The notes under the pieces: model-generated
Database searches by the model: none
What the model was told of the DNA's origin: nothing
What the model saw: only the letters and a program-made list of their open reading frames with translations
NCBI GenBank assembly: GCA_017458005.1
Contig: JAFTGH010000050.1
Coordinates: 1-39,813, forward strand
Origin: Prevotella sp.
Lineage (GTDB): Bacteria; Bacteroidota; Bacteroidia; Bacteroidales; Bacteroidaceae
Direction: 5' to 3'
Length of the DNA stretch: 39,813 nt
Shown here: one piece after another, positions 16,207 through 24,563 of the stretch
Layout: every line of letters begins with the position of its first letter
Numbering within the stretch: position 1 is the first letter of the stretch
Program-made: the position numbers and the translations under genes

Positions 16207-17193
16207 TCAAAGAGTCTCCAGCATGCGCTTGATGACAACAGAACAACTAATCTCACGGTTGGCCGCCTCTGGGATGACGATAGAGTTAGGACTCTCAATC
16301 ACATCATCGGTCACAATCAAGCCACGGCGAACAGGTAGGCAATGCATGAACTTACCATTGTTGGTCCATGACATGTGCCCGGTATCTACGGTCCATGACA
16401 TATCCTTGGAGGTAATCTTACCATAGTCGGCAGGATTCGTCACGCCAGGATTACTCCAGTTCTTGGCATAGATGAAGTCGGCACCCTCGAACGCCTTGTG
16501 CTGGTCGTATTCCACGCGAGCATTACCCACAAACTTCGGGTCCAGTTCATAACCCTCTGGATGGGTGATGACGAAATCGACATCAGCGGCGTTCATCCAT
16601 TGGGCAAAGGAGTTAGGTACTGCCTGTGGCAGGGCACGGCAGTGAGGTGCCCAGGTCAATACTACTTTGGGCTTCGCTGCGACGGAGGCGCTGCATACGG
16701 GGCGATGCCAGTACTCCTCAATGGTGATGAGGTCGGCAAATGCCTGAAGAGGGTGGACAGTTGCTGTCTCCATTGCGAAGACAGGCTTGCCACTATACTT
16801 GATAAACTGGTTAAGCACCGTCTCGGCATAGTCGTATTCACGATCTGTCAAACCAGCGAAAGAACGGACACCTATCATATCACAGTAGCAACCCATCACG
16901 GGAATAGCCTCCAACAGGTGCTCGCTCTTGTCGCCATCCATGATGACCCCACGCTCCGTCTCCAGTTTCCATGCTCCAGCATTGACATCGAGCACAATGA
17001 CATTCATGCCCAAGTTCATTGCCGCTTTCTGGGTGGAAAGGCGAGTACGCAGTGAGTTATTGAAGAAAATCATCATCAGGGTCTTGTTCTTGCCCAGATG
17101 TTGAAATTTAAAACGATCGTTCTTTATCTCTTGTGCTTCCGCCAGCGCTTTCTCCAACGGACCGATATCTTCTACGTTGATGAAGGTTTTCAT
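16207..17193 (-). CDS. argF': N-succinylornithine carbamoyltransferase
   Basis: A 328-residue transcarbamylase. It transfers a carbamoyl group to N-succinyl-L-ornithine in the Bacteroidota variant of arginine synthesis. The carbamoyl phosphate loop is FFNNSLRTRLS (about 44-54), HPLQAFADL is intact, and HCLPVRRG carries the catalytic Cys. The sequence closely follows the Bacteroides fragilis enzyme. In that enzyme, as I recall it, residue 90 (GDKPEHLLEAIP) is the proline that selects succinyl- over acetyl-ornithine. Here the same position is Ser90 (GDKSEHLLEAIP). It is preceded by proA in the operon with an octamer-repeat spacer. Confidence 0.9.
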   Translation of the reverse strand: MKTFINVEDIGPLEKALAEAQEIKNDRFKFQHLGKNKTLMMIFFNNSLRTRLSTQKAAMNLGMNVIVLDVNAGAWKLETERGVIMDGDKSEHLLEAIPVMGCYCDMIGVRSFAGLTDREYDYAETVLNQFIKYSGKPVFAMETATVHPLQAFADLITIEEYWHRPVCSASVAAKPKVVLTWAPHCRALPQAVPNSFAQWMNAADVDFVITHPEGYELDPKFVGNARVEYDQHKAFEGADFIYAKNWSNPGVTNPADYGKITSKDMSWTVDTGHMSWTNNGKFMHCLPVRRGLIVTDDVIESPNSIVIPEAANREISCSVVIKRMLETL

Positions 17194-17202
17194 AATTATT
17201 CT

Positions 17203-17247
17203 TTTTTTGCGATATAACGATATTGCGATATTTCGATATAACGATAT
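17203..17247 (-). repeat. Octamer tandem repeat (ATATCGNN)5 at the proA-argF' junction
   Basis: On the minus strand the spacer reads ATATCGTT, ATATCGAA, ATATCGCA, ATATCGTT, ATATCGCA: five units of exactly 8 bases in which the last two positions vary. It lies between the proA stop and the argF' start. A change in unit number would alter the stop-to-start distance by 8 bases. Confidence 0.8.
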
Positions 17248-17253
17248 GGCGAG

Positions 17254-18501
17254 TTATGGGCGGATTTGTCCTTCGCCCTCTATCAGCCACTTATAAGTAG
17301 TGATCTCCTCTAATGCCATGGGACCGCGAGGACCAAGTTTCTGGGTGGAGATACCTATCTCCGCACCTAATCCGAACTGGGCACCATCGGTGAAAGAGGT
17401 GGGTGCATTCCAATAGACACAGGCAGCATCGACATGTTGCTGGAACTTTCGTGCCACTTCCTCGTTTTGAGTGATGATTGCCTCACTATGTCCAGAACCA
17501 TGTTGGTCGATATGCTTCAACGCCTCCTCTAGAGAGGAAACTGTCTTAACAGCCATCTTATAGTCCATGAACTCCGTGCCAAAAGAATCGGAAGTGGCAG
17601 GACGGAGAAGAATCTCCGGATAATGTCCTGTCAGCAACTGATAGGCAGGAGCATCCGCATAGATGGTCACCTTATGGTCGAGTAAGGGCTTCACCAATTC
17701 TAACAAGTCACCTAATCGCCTCTCGTGGATGATTAAGCAGTCAAGTGCGTTACAGACACTGACACGACGGGTCTTGGCGTTACATATAATCGCCTTGCCC
17801 ATCTCCAAGTCGCCATCTTTGTCGAAATAGGTGTTCACGACCCCAGCACCTGTCTCAATGACAGGTATGCGAGCCGTATCACGTACAAAGTCAATAAGAC
17901 GTCTGCCGCCACGCGGGATACAAAGGTCGATATAACCGACAGCATTCAACATCTCACCTGTTGCCTCATGGGTTGCGGGTAGTAATGTCACCACATCAGG
18001 GTTAACATCAAAACGCTCCAGTACCTCATGGATGAGTTGTACGGATTCTTGATTCGACAGATCGGCATCGCTTCCACCTTTCAGGACACAGGCGTTACCA
18101 CTCTTAAAACAAAGGGAGAAAACGTCAAACGTCACATTAGGACGCGCCTCGTAAATCATGCCGATAACTCCAAAAGGTACGGACACACGACAGAGGCGCA
18201 GCCCGTTTGGCAATGTTTTCTCCTTTGTGATATGTCCCAAAGGAGATGGAAGAGAAGCGACATTACGCATATCCGAGGCGATATCGTCCAGTCGTTTCTC
18301 TGTAAGTTGTAAACGATCATAGAGCGGATTCTTGACATCCATCTTTGCCAAGTCCTTCTCATTAGCGACAAGGATACGCTCTTTGTAGTCTACAATGGCA
18401 TCTGCGACAGCCATCAATATCTCGTTCCGCTGCGCATCAGAGAGAAGAGCCAAACTCTTACTCGCCATTTTGACACTCTTGAAAGTATTTATCAGGTCCA
18501 T
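17254..18501 (-). CDS. proA: Gamma-glutamyl phosphate reductase
   Basis: A 415-residue aldehyde-dehydrogenase-fold enzyme, the normal length for ProA. It reduces gamma-glutamyl phosphate to glutamate-5-semialdehyde with NADPH, the second step of proline synthesis. Motifs include [31 protein letters not shown] and the catalytic cysteine in [14 protein letters not shown] (Cys250), and LGPRGPMAL near the C-terminus. It follows proB with a tandem-repeat junction and precedes argF'. Glutamate-5-semialdehyde made here cyclises to the substrate of ProC, encoded in the same cluster. Confidence 0.96.
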   Translation of the reverse strand: MDLINTFKSVKMASKSLALLSDAQRNEILMAVADAIVDYKERILVANEKDLAKMDVKNPLYDRLQLTEKRLDDIASDMRNVASLPSPLGHITKEKTLPNGLRLCRVSVPFGVIGMIYEARPNVTFDVFSLCFKSGNACVLKGGSDADLSNQESVQLIHEVLERFDVNPDVVTLLPATHEATGEMLNAVGYIDLCIPRGGRRLIDFVRDTARIPVIETGAGVVNTYFDKDGDLEMGKAIICNAKTRRVSVCNALDCLIIHERRLGDLLELVKPLLDHKVTIYADAPAYQLLTGHYPEILLRPATSDSFGTEFMDYKMAVKTVSSLEEALKHIDQHGSGHSEAIITQNEEVARKFQQHVDAACVYWNAPTSFTDGAQFGLGAEIGISTQKLGPRGPMALEEITTYKWLIEGEGQIRP

Positions 18502-18548
18502 AGTAATAATGGGTTAAATGGGTCTAATGGGGTTAATGGGTGGTTGGG
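18502..18548 (-). repeat. Tandem repeat of ACCCATTA-type units at the proB-proA junction
   Basis: On the minus strand the spacer is built of ACCCATTA, ACCCCATTAG, ACCCATTTA and ACCCATTATT units with a period of about 8-10 bases. The proB stop codon lies inside the repeat, and the last codons of proB (PPTTH) are translated from its first bases. Confidence 0.75.
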
Positions 18549-19312
18549 GGAATGAACTCCGTATGGGGGACACTCTCCTTTCTCTCAACGAGATCAATCA
18601 GAATGTTATCCCGCTCACCATTGGCAATGATGACACGGATGCCATTCTGAGACACCTTGCTCGCTGTAGTATATTTAGAATGCATACCACCCCTGCCAAA
18701 AGCGCTTTTCTCTGTTTGGATATACTCACTGAGATCAGTACCCGGCTCTACCCGACTAATCAGTTGGGAGGCGGGATCATCAGGTTGTCCCGTATAGATA
18801 CCGTCAATATTCGACAGCAAGATAAGGGTGTCGGCATTCATCATCTGGGCAATCAGTCCTGACAACTCATCGTTATCGGTGAACATCAACTCAGTGACAC
18901 TTACCGTATCGTTCTCATTGACGATGGGAAGGACATCGTTCTCCAGCATCACGGTCATACAAGCCCGTTGGTTACGATATTGCTCCCCTGGCTCGAAATT
19001 CTCCTTCATCGTCAGCACTTGTCCCACATGAATACCGAACTCACGGAACAAGTCATAGTAAAGTCCCACCAGTTTAACCTGTCCTACTGCGGAAAAGAGT
19101 TGTCGCTGCTCTACAGAGTCGAGAGAATGGTCGACCTTCAGTTCTCCACGTCCTGAAGCCATGGCACCTGACGACACCAGAATGACCTCATTGTTGTGCT
19201 GTCGCAGCCATGCGATCTGGTCGACCAATGCCGACATGCGTGTCACATCCAGTTTACCATCTAGACGGGTCAAGACGTTTGAGCCGACTTTTACTACGAT
19301 ACGATGTCTCAT
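18533..19312 (-). CDS. proB: Glutamate 5-kinase, short form without PUA domain
   Basis: A 259-residue amino-acid kinase domain protein that phosphorylates glutamate, the first step of proline synthesis. Visible: VVKVGSNVL, LVSSGAMASGR, PIVNENDTVSV, FTDNDELSGLIA and GRGGMHSKYTTA, all standard ProB motifs. The C-terminal PUA domain of the longer enzymes (about 360-370 residues) is missing. The C-terminus runs into a tandem repeat, so part of the end may be unstable, but single-domain forms are known and functional. It overlaps the acyl-CoA ligase gene by four bases, which implies translational coupling. Confidence 0.94.
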   Translation of the reverse strand: MRHRIVVKVGSNVLTRLDGKLDVTRMSALVDQIAWLRQHNNEVILVSSGAMASGRGELKVDHSLDSVEQRQLFSAVGQVKLVGLYYDLFREFGIHVGQVLTMKENFEPGEQYRNQRACMTVMLENDVLPIVNENDTVSVTELMFTDNDELSGLIAQMMNADTLILLSNIDGIYTGQPDDPASQLISRVEPGTDLSEYIQTEKSAFGRGGMHSKYTTASKVSQNGIRVIIANGERDNILIDLVERKESVPHTEFIPPTTH

Positions 19313-20967
19313 TGTTTCTTATCTTTATTACGAATCTCCACACGACGTATCTTACCACTGATGGTCTTTGGCAGTTCATCAACAAACTCCACAATACGCG
19401 GATACTTATACGGAGCCGTCTCTTTCTTGACATGTTGCTGGAGTTCTTTGATAAGGTCCTCACCAGCCTTGTCTTTCCATTCCTTGCCAAGCACGACCGT
19501 CGCCTTGACCACCATTCCACGGATATCGTCAGGAACACCAGTGATGGCACACTCCACTACGGCAGGGTGAGTCATCAAGGCACTCTCCACCTCAAAAGGA
19601 CCAATGCGATAACCACTCGATTTAATGACATCGTCGATACGACCCTCAAACCAATAGTAGCCATCCTCATCACGCCAAGCCATATCGCCCGTGTGATAAA
19701 TACCATCATGCCATGCCTCTTTGGTCAGTTCCGCGTCACGGTAGTATTCTTTAAATAGTCCGATAGGTTTCTTATCGCCCACACGAACAACTATCTCACC
19801 TTTCTCACCATCCTCACAAGAGGTACCGTCGGCACGGATGAGGTCAATGTCATACTGGGCATTGGGAATTCCCATACTACCGGGTTTTGGGGTCATCCAC
19901 GGGAAAGTACCCAAGGTCATCGTGGTCTCTGTCTGTCCAAAGCCCTCCATCATCTGAATACCAGTCTTTTCCTTGAACTTATCAAAGACCGCGGGATTCA
20001 GCGCCTCACCTGCTGTCGTACAATATTCCAATGACGAGAGATCGTATTTCGACAAATCCTCACGAATCATGAAACGATAGATGGTAGGAGGAGCGCAGAA
20101 AGAGGTCACATGATATTTCTCTATCTGACGAAGTAATGTGTCTGCATTAAACTTCTCATGGTCGAAGACAAAGACGGTAGCACCAGCGAACCACTGTCCG
20201 TAGAACTTACCCCACACAGCCTTTCCCCAGCCTGTATCAGCGACTGTCAGATGCAAAGAGCCCTCATGCAAGTTGTGCCAGAAAACACCTGTTGTCAGAT
20301 GTCCCATGGCGTACAGGTAGTCATGAGCCACCATCTTAGGCTCTCCACTAGTGCCACTAGTAAAATACATCAGCATGGTATCCTCATTGGTATTGACAAA
20401 GGCGGGGCGCTGGAACTTCGGTGCCTTGTCGACCTCATTGAGATAGTCGTGGAAGCCCTCAGGGATATGCTGACCGACAGCAACATATTGAGTTACCGTG
20501 GGACTCTCCTCCTTTGCTAACTGAATCTGCTCTGTCACATAAGCATCATCCACACAGATAATCGCCTTGACTGAGGCACGGGTGTTACGATAGACGATGT
20601 CGTGTTTGGTCAACATATGAGTAGCAGGAATGACAATGGCTCCTATCTTATGCAGAGCGAGCATCACCACCCACCATTCATAACGTCGCTTCAATATCAG
20701 CATCACGGGATCGTTCTTTCCAATGCCCAAACTCTGTAGATAGGAAGCGGCCTGGTCGGTCTGTTCCTTCAACAGGGCAAAGGTGGTACGAATCTCCTCG
20801 CCTTGGTCGTTGGTCCACAACAAGGCGAGACCGTCGGGTTTCTCCTTTGCCCACACGTCCATCACATCATAAGCGAAATTGAAGTTCTCGGGGATGATGA
20901 ACTCCAAATTCTTATTGTAGTCCTCCACAGATGTGAAGGTTGTCTGCTTTAGAAATCTTTCTACCAT
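19309..20967 (-). CDS. AMP-forming acyl-CoA ligase (acetyl/medium-chain acyl-CoA synthetase-like)
   Basis: A 552-residue adenylate-forming enzyme that activates a carboxylic acid via an acyl-AMP to the CoA thioester. Visible: YFTSGTSGEPKM (ATP loop), TVADTGWGKAVWGKFYGQW, the EGFGQTETT motif, YHTGDMAWRDEDGYYWFEGRIDDVIKSSGYRIGPFEVE (hinge region) and the terminal PKTISGKIRR lysine motif. It closely resembles the ACSM-type medium-chain ligases. It is placed between an XRE-cupin regulator and proB with only small spacers. Its contribution to arginine or proline synthesis is not evident, and the substrate is unknown. The regulator/ligase pairing is a neighbourhood I believe recurs in this phylum. 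Confidence 0.88.
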   Translation of the reverse strand: MVERFLKQTTFTSVEDYNKNLEFIIPENFNFAYDVMDVWAKEKPDGLALLWTNDQGEEIRTTFALLKEQTDQAASYLQSLGIGKNDPVMLILKRRYEWWVVMLALHKIGAIVIPATHMLTKHDIVYRNTRASVKAIICVDDAYVTEQIQLAKEESPTVTQYVAVGQHIPEGFHDYLNEVDKAPKFQRPAFVNTNEDTMLMYFTSGTSGEPKMVAHDYLYAMGHLTTGVFWHNLHEGSLHLTVADTGWGKAVWGKFYGQWFAGATVFVFDHEKFNADTLLRQIEKYHVTSFCAPPTIYRFMIREDLSKYDLSSLEYCTTAGEALNPAVFDKFKEKTGIQMMEGFGQTETTMTLGTFPWMTPKPGSMGIPNAQYDIDLIRADGTSCEDGEKGEIVVRVGDKKPIGLFKEYYRDAELTKEAWHDGIYHTGDMAWRDEDGYYWFEGRIDDVIKSSGYRIGPFEVESALMTHPAVVECAITGVPDDIRGMVVKATVVLGKEWKDKAGEDLIKELQQHVKKETAPYKYPRIVEFVDELPKTISGKIRRVEIRNKDKKQ

Positions 20968-21000
20968 TTTTACCTTTTTACTCTTTTACCTTTTTACCTT
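20968..21000 (-). repeat. Octamer tandem repeat (GGTAAAAA)4 before the acyl-CoA ligase
   Basis: On the minus strand the junction reads GGTAAAAA, GGTAAAAG, AGTAAAAA, GGTAAAAA, running right up to the ligase start codon. The units also supply the A/G-rich sequence expected upstream of a start codon. Confidence 0.75.
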
Positions 21001-21557
21001 TACTCGACTGTAAAAGCAAGGAACTTCACTGCCTTATCACCAATGGCAAGCATACCATGTGGCTTTGTGGAATCGAAATAGATGCTATCGCCCTCCTCAA
21101 GGACAATGGTCTTACCTCCAATATAGAGTTCCATAGAGCCTTCGAGTACCAAATTGAACTCCTGACCACTATGTGTATTTTTGTAGATAGTACGAGCACC
21201 TGGCTTGGGCTCAACGGTGACGATAAAGACATCTGCCTTATGATCGACAAAGCCACTCACCAGACTCTGATATTTATATGCCTTGGTACGTTCCACGCTC
21301 ATACCCTGCCCCTTGCGTACTACAAAGTAAGACTTCATATGCGCTGACTCCGCGAACATCAGTTCCTCCGCAGAGATACCATATTTATGGGCTATCTTCA
21401 TCAGATTGGAGATCGTGATATCCAACTCTCCTGCCTCTATCTTCTCATACTTCTCCGTAGAGACACCTATCGTCTCTGCCATCTCACTCACGGGAATGTC
21501 AAGCACGTCACGTAGTCCACGCAAGCGTTCCCCTATTTGTCTTAGTTGTTCGTCCAT
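21000..21557 (-). CDS. XRE-family transcriptional regulator with C-terminal cupin
   Basis: A 185-residue protein. An N-terminal helix-turn-helix of the XRE type (about 5-62, LRGLRDVLDIPVSEMAETIGVSTEKYEKIEAGELDIT) is followed by a cupin_2 barrel (about 105-180, HSGQEFNLVLEGSMELYIGGKTIVLEEGDSIYFDSTKPH). Such proteins sense a small ligand in the cupin and regulate adjacent metabolic genes. It is encoded just before the acyl-CoA ligase, the likeliest target, and inside the proline genes. The ligand is unknown. Confidence 0.9.
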   Translation of the reverse strand: MDEQLRQIGERLRGLRDVLDIPVSEMAETIGVSTEKYEKIEAGELDITISNLMKIAHKYGISAEELMFAESAHMKSYFVVRKGQGMSVERTKAYKYQSLVSGFVDHKADVFIVTVEPKPGARTIYKNTHSGQEFNLVLEGSMELYIGGKTIVLEEGDSIYFDSTKPHGMLAIGDKAVKFLAFTVE

Positions 21558-21595
21558 ATCCCTTTACTTTTTTACCTTTTTACTTTTTTACCCTT
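21558..21595 (-). repeat. Octamer tandem repeat (GGTAAAAA/AGTAAAAA) between proC and the XRE-cupin gene
   Basis: On the minus strand the spacer reads GGGTAAAAA, AGTAAAAA, GGTAAAAA, AGTAAAG, GG, then the XRE-cupin start. It starts at the proC stop codon. It is the same repeat family as at 20968-21000 and 25763-25800. Confidence 0.75.
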
Positions 21596-22376
21596 ATTTC
21601 GCTCCTGCTTTCAGTCCACGGATGACAGAAGAGGTAAATCCTGCATGCTCCATCTCGTTGAGTCCCTTGATCGTTACACCACCAGGAGTCGTCACCAAAT
21701 CAATGGCGGCTTCTGGGTGTAAGCCACTTGCCTGTAACAACTCCACAGCCCCCTTCATGGTCTGCATCACAATCTGCTTGGCGTCATCAGCCTTAAAACC
21801 TAACTCCACACCACCCTCTGAGGCTGCCCGGATATAGCGCATGGCATAGGCAATACCACAGGAGGCGAGGGTTGTTCCTGCTGCAAGATGCTGCTCGTCA
21901 GTGATGATGGTCTGCCCCATCTCATCGAAGATGCCCTTCACCAGTTCTGTCTGCTGCTGTGACACAGCAACACACGGGACGAGGAAGGTCATAGAAGCAA
22001 GTTGGGCGATGGCGATATTGGGAATACACAAGAACAGGGGAGGACAGTCGGGGAGCCATTCCTTGATCTTTGCTGACGGAACGCCAGCAGCGATGACGAT
22101 GAGAATCTGCTTTTGAGGATTCAACACACCCTTGATACCAGTCAGCACCGATTCTACCAACCATGGCTTTACACAGACACAAACGATGTCTGCATTCTGT
22201 GCCGCCACCTGATTATCTGTGGTCACAGACACGCCCTGTCGGGCAAATTTGTCCACTACCTGTTGTGACGGATCAGCCACTGTGATGTCCTCATTTTTAA
22301 AATACTCACCCTTGATGAGTCCTTCCACCGTTGCGCCACCCATGGCGCCGGCGCCAATCATTGCTATCTTCATCAT
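21594..22376 (-). CDS. proC: Pyrroline-5-carboxylate reductase
   Basis: A 260-residue enzyme that reduces pyrroline-5-carboxylate to proline with NAD(P)H. The N-terminus has the nucleotide-binding glycine motif MIGAGAMGG (about 6-14). The conserved C-terminal dimerisation and active-site segment is visible (LASCGIAYAMRYIRAASEGGVELGF, then LVTTPGGVTIKGLNEMEHAGF). Length is typical. It overlaps argD by four bases, so the arginine and proline genes form one transcript here. Confidence 0.95.
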   Translation of the reverse strand: MMKIAMIGAGAMGGATVEGLIKGEYFKNEDITVADPSQQVVDKFARQGVSVTTDNQVAAQNADIVCVCVKPWLVESVLTGIKGVLNPQKQILIVIAAGVPSAKIKEWLPDCPPLFLCIPNIAIAQLASMTFLVPCVAVSQQQTELVKGIFDEMGQTIITDEQHLAAGTTLASCGIAYAMRYIRAASEGGVELGFKADDAKQIVMQTMKGAVELLQASGLHPEAAIDLVTTPGGVTIKGLNEMEHAGFTSSVIRGLKAGAK

Positions 22377-23518
22377 GATGCTAATACTTTCTTTAATTTC
22401 TCAATAAACAGGTCTGCCTCGCCTTTTGTCAGACAAAGTGGCGGCAACAAACGCAGGATATTAGTACCCGCACATCCCGTGAAGCAGTGTTCCTGATAGA
22501 TGAGGGGCTGGCGCACGTCCTTATGGGGAATGTCGAGGTCAATACCGATCATCAAGCCACGCCCACGGATATCCTTGATGTGTGTAGTTGTGGCACAACT
22601 ACATACTGAGCGTAGTTCTTCCATGAGGTATGTTCCTACCTGGTTGGCGTTCTCCACCAAGTGCTCCTCCTCGAAGACATCCAGTACGGCAAGGGCTGCG
22701 GCACAGGCAAGATGATTGCCGCCAAAGGTGGTACCCAGTTGCCCATAGACGGGCTCGAAGACTGGAGAGATCAAGACACCACCCATAGGGAATCCATTTG
22801 CAATGCCCTTCGCTACCGTGATGATATCCGGCTTGATATCCAACCACTGATGGGCAAAGAACTTTCCGCTTCTTCCATAGCCACATTGTATCTCATCGCA
22901 GATGAGTACCGTGTTATACTGCCTACAAAGTTTCTCTATTCCCTGAGCGAACTCCTTAGTGGCAAGTTTGATACCACCTACACCTTGAATACATTCCAGG
23001 ATGACGGCACACACATCACCTTTCTGCAATTCCTGCTCCCAAGCATTCAGGTCGTTCAGGGGCAGATAGGTCACATGTCCATTGGCATTGATAGGAGCGA
23101 TAATCTTCGGATTATTAGTCACCTCCACGGCAAGTGAGGTTCGCCCATGAAAAGCCTTCTCGGCTGAGAGCACACGAGTTCTGCCATTGGTAAACGAGGC
23201 GAGTTTTAGCGCGTTCTCGTTCGCCTCTGCGCCACTATTGATAAGGAACAACTGATAGTCCTCATAGCCACTGAGTCTACCAAGTCGATCCGCGAGTTCC
23301 ACCTGCAATTTATTAATGACGGAATTGGAATAGAACCCTATTTTGTTAAGTTGTTCCGTCACCTTTTCTATATAATGAGGATGGGAGTGTCCGATGCTAA
23401 TAACAGCATGACCACCATAAAGATCAAGATACTCCTGTCCCTGATCATCCCAAACCTTACAACCCTGTCCCTTCACGATATTGACATCAAACAGGGGGTA
23501 TACGTCGAATAATTTCAT
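22373..23518 (-). CDS. argD: Acetyl/succinyl-ornithine aminotransferase
   Basis: A 381-residue class III PLP aminotransferase. It converts the N-acylated glutamate semialdehyde to N-acylornithine, in this lineage probably the succinyl form. Visible: INSGAEANENALKLA (cofactor phosphate), FHGRT, DEIQCGYGRSGKFFAHQ (Asp208) and the PLP lysine in TVAKGIANGFPMGGV (Lys237). It is translationally coupled to proC by a 4-base overlap. It is separated from argC by 79 bases holding a candidate second promoter, so the distal half of the cluster may also be transcribed on its own. Confidence 0.95.
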   Translation of the reverse strand: MKLFDVYPLFDVNIVKGQGCKVWDDQGQEYLDLYGGHAVISIGHSHPHYIEKVTEQLNKIGFYSNSVINKLQVELADRLGRLSGYEDYQLFLINSGAEANENALKLASFTNGRTRVLSAEKAFHGRTSLAVEVTNNPKIIAPINANGHVTYLPLNDLNAWEQELQKGDVCAVILECIQGVGGIKLATKEFAQGIEKLCRQYNTVLICDEIQCGYGRSGKFFAHQWLDIKPDIITVAKGIANGFPMGGVLISPVFEPVYGQLGTTFGGNHLACAAALAVLDVFEEEHLVENANQVGTYLMEELRSVCSCATTTHIKDIRGRGLMIGIDLDIPHKDVRQPLIYQEHCFTGCAGTNILRLLPPLCLTKGEADLFIEKLKKVLAS

Positions 23519-23541
23519 TTCTATAAACCTTCTTTAGTCGA

Positions 23542-23556
23542 TGCAAATATACTGCA
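23542..23556 (-). promoter_or_regulatory. Candidate internal promoter / ArgR site before argD
   Basis: On the minus strand a -7 element TATATTTG (23544-23551) is followed by CA. It is overlapped by TGCAGTATATTTGCA, which resembles ARG-box half sites and the arms found before argR. No clear TTTG -33 element lies 19-21 bases upstream. It sits in the 79-base argC-argD gap. Confidence 0.4.
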
Positions 23557-23597
23557 AATATCTGACAAAACGATGATTTCCTGTCACATTTTATTGT

Positions 23598-24563
23598 TTA
23601 GAATGCGGAGGCTTTCAGTCGCAGCCCCGCCGTCTCGTCGATACCGAACATCAGATTCATGTTCTGCACGGCCTGCCCCACGGCTCCTTTCAACAGATTG
23701 TCGATGGCTGCGGTAATCAGCAACTTATCGCCATATTTCTCTACATGTACTACAGCCTTGTTGGTGTTTACCACTTGTTTCAGATCAATGCTCTTCTCAC
23801 TGTAATGGGTAAAGGCGGCATCCTTGTAGAAATCTTGGTAAGCATCGATAATATCCTCAACAGGAGCCTTGGTCTTAACGACCATTGTAGCGAAGATGCC
23901 ACGGGCAAAGTCTCCACGATAAGGGATGAAGTCGATATCAGCATCCAGATAGCCCTGCACTTGTCTCAATGACTGTTTGATCTCAGCCAGATGCTGATGG
24001 GTAAAGGGCTTATAGATGCTCAGGTTATTGTTACGCCATGAGAAATGCGTGGTGGCACCAGGTTTCTGTCCTGCACCTGTTGAGCCTGTAATAGCATTGA
24101 CGGCAACATCCTCTTTCAAGAGGTTTAGGTTTGCCGCCGGCAATAGTCCGAGTTGGATACAGGTGGCGAAACAACCTGGATTGGCGATATGTTTCGCTTT
24201 AGCGATTTCCTCCTTGTTAATCTCAGGCAAACCATATACATAGTCATGGTCACCCTTGATACGGAAGTCCTGGGCGAGGTCGATAATCTTCACATTGGCG
24301 GGAATCGTATGCTCTTTCAGAAAAGCCTCACTCTTGCCATGCCCGAAGCAGAAGAACACAACATCCACTTGGTCGAAAGGCATAGCATCAGTAAACCGCA
24401 GGTCCGTCTCCCCTATCAGCCCCTCATGGACGTCACTGACCAGATTACCCGCATTGCTCTCTGAGTTGGCAAAGACAATCTCCGCCTCAGGGTGGTTCAG
24501 CAACAGGCGGATAAGTTCTCCACCTGTATAGCCCGCCGCTCCCAATATACCTATTCTAATCAT
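23598..24563 (-). CDS. argC: N-acetyl(succinyl)-gamma-glutamyl-phosphate reductase
   Basis: A 321-residue enzyme that reduces the acylglutamyl phosphate to the semialdehyde. It has an N-terminal Rossmann motif GILGAAGYTGGELIRLL (4-20) and the catalytic cysteine in ANPGCFATCIQLGL (Cys131), with HxxLAEI downstream. Length matches the short ArgC type. It overlaps argG by four bases (24560-24563). The acyl group handled is inferred from the succinylornithine-type argF' in the same cluster. Confidence 0.95.
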   Translation of the reverse strand: MIRIGILGAAGYTGGELIRLLLNHPEAEIVFANSESNAGNLVSDVHEGLIGETDLRFTDAMPFDQVDVVFFCFGHGKSEAFLKEHTIPANVKIIDLAQDFRIKGDHDYVYGLPEINKEEIAKAKHIANPGCFATCIQLGLLPAANLNLLKEDVAVNAITGSTGAGQKPGATTHFSWRNNNLSIYKPFTHQHLAEIKQSLRQVQGYLDADIDFIPYRGDFARGIFATMVVKTKAPVEDIIDAYQDFYKDAAFTHYSEKSIDLKQVVNTNKAVVHVEKYGDKLLITAAIDNLLKGAVGQAVQNMNLMFGIDETAGLRLKASAF

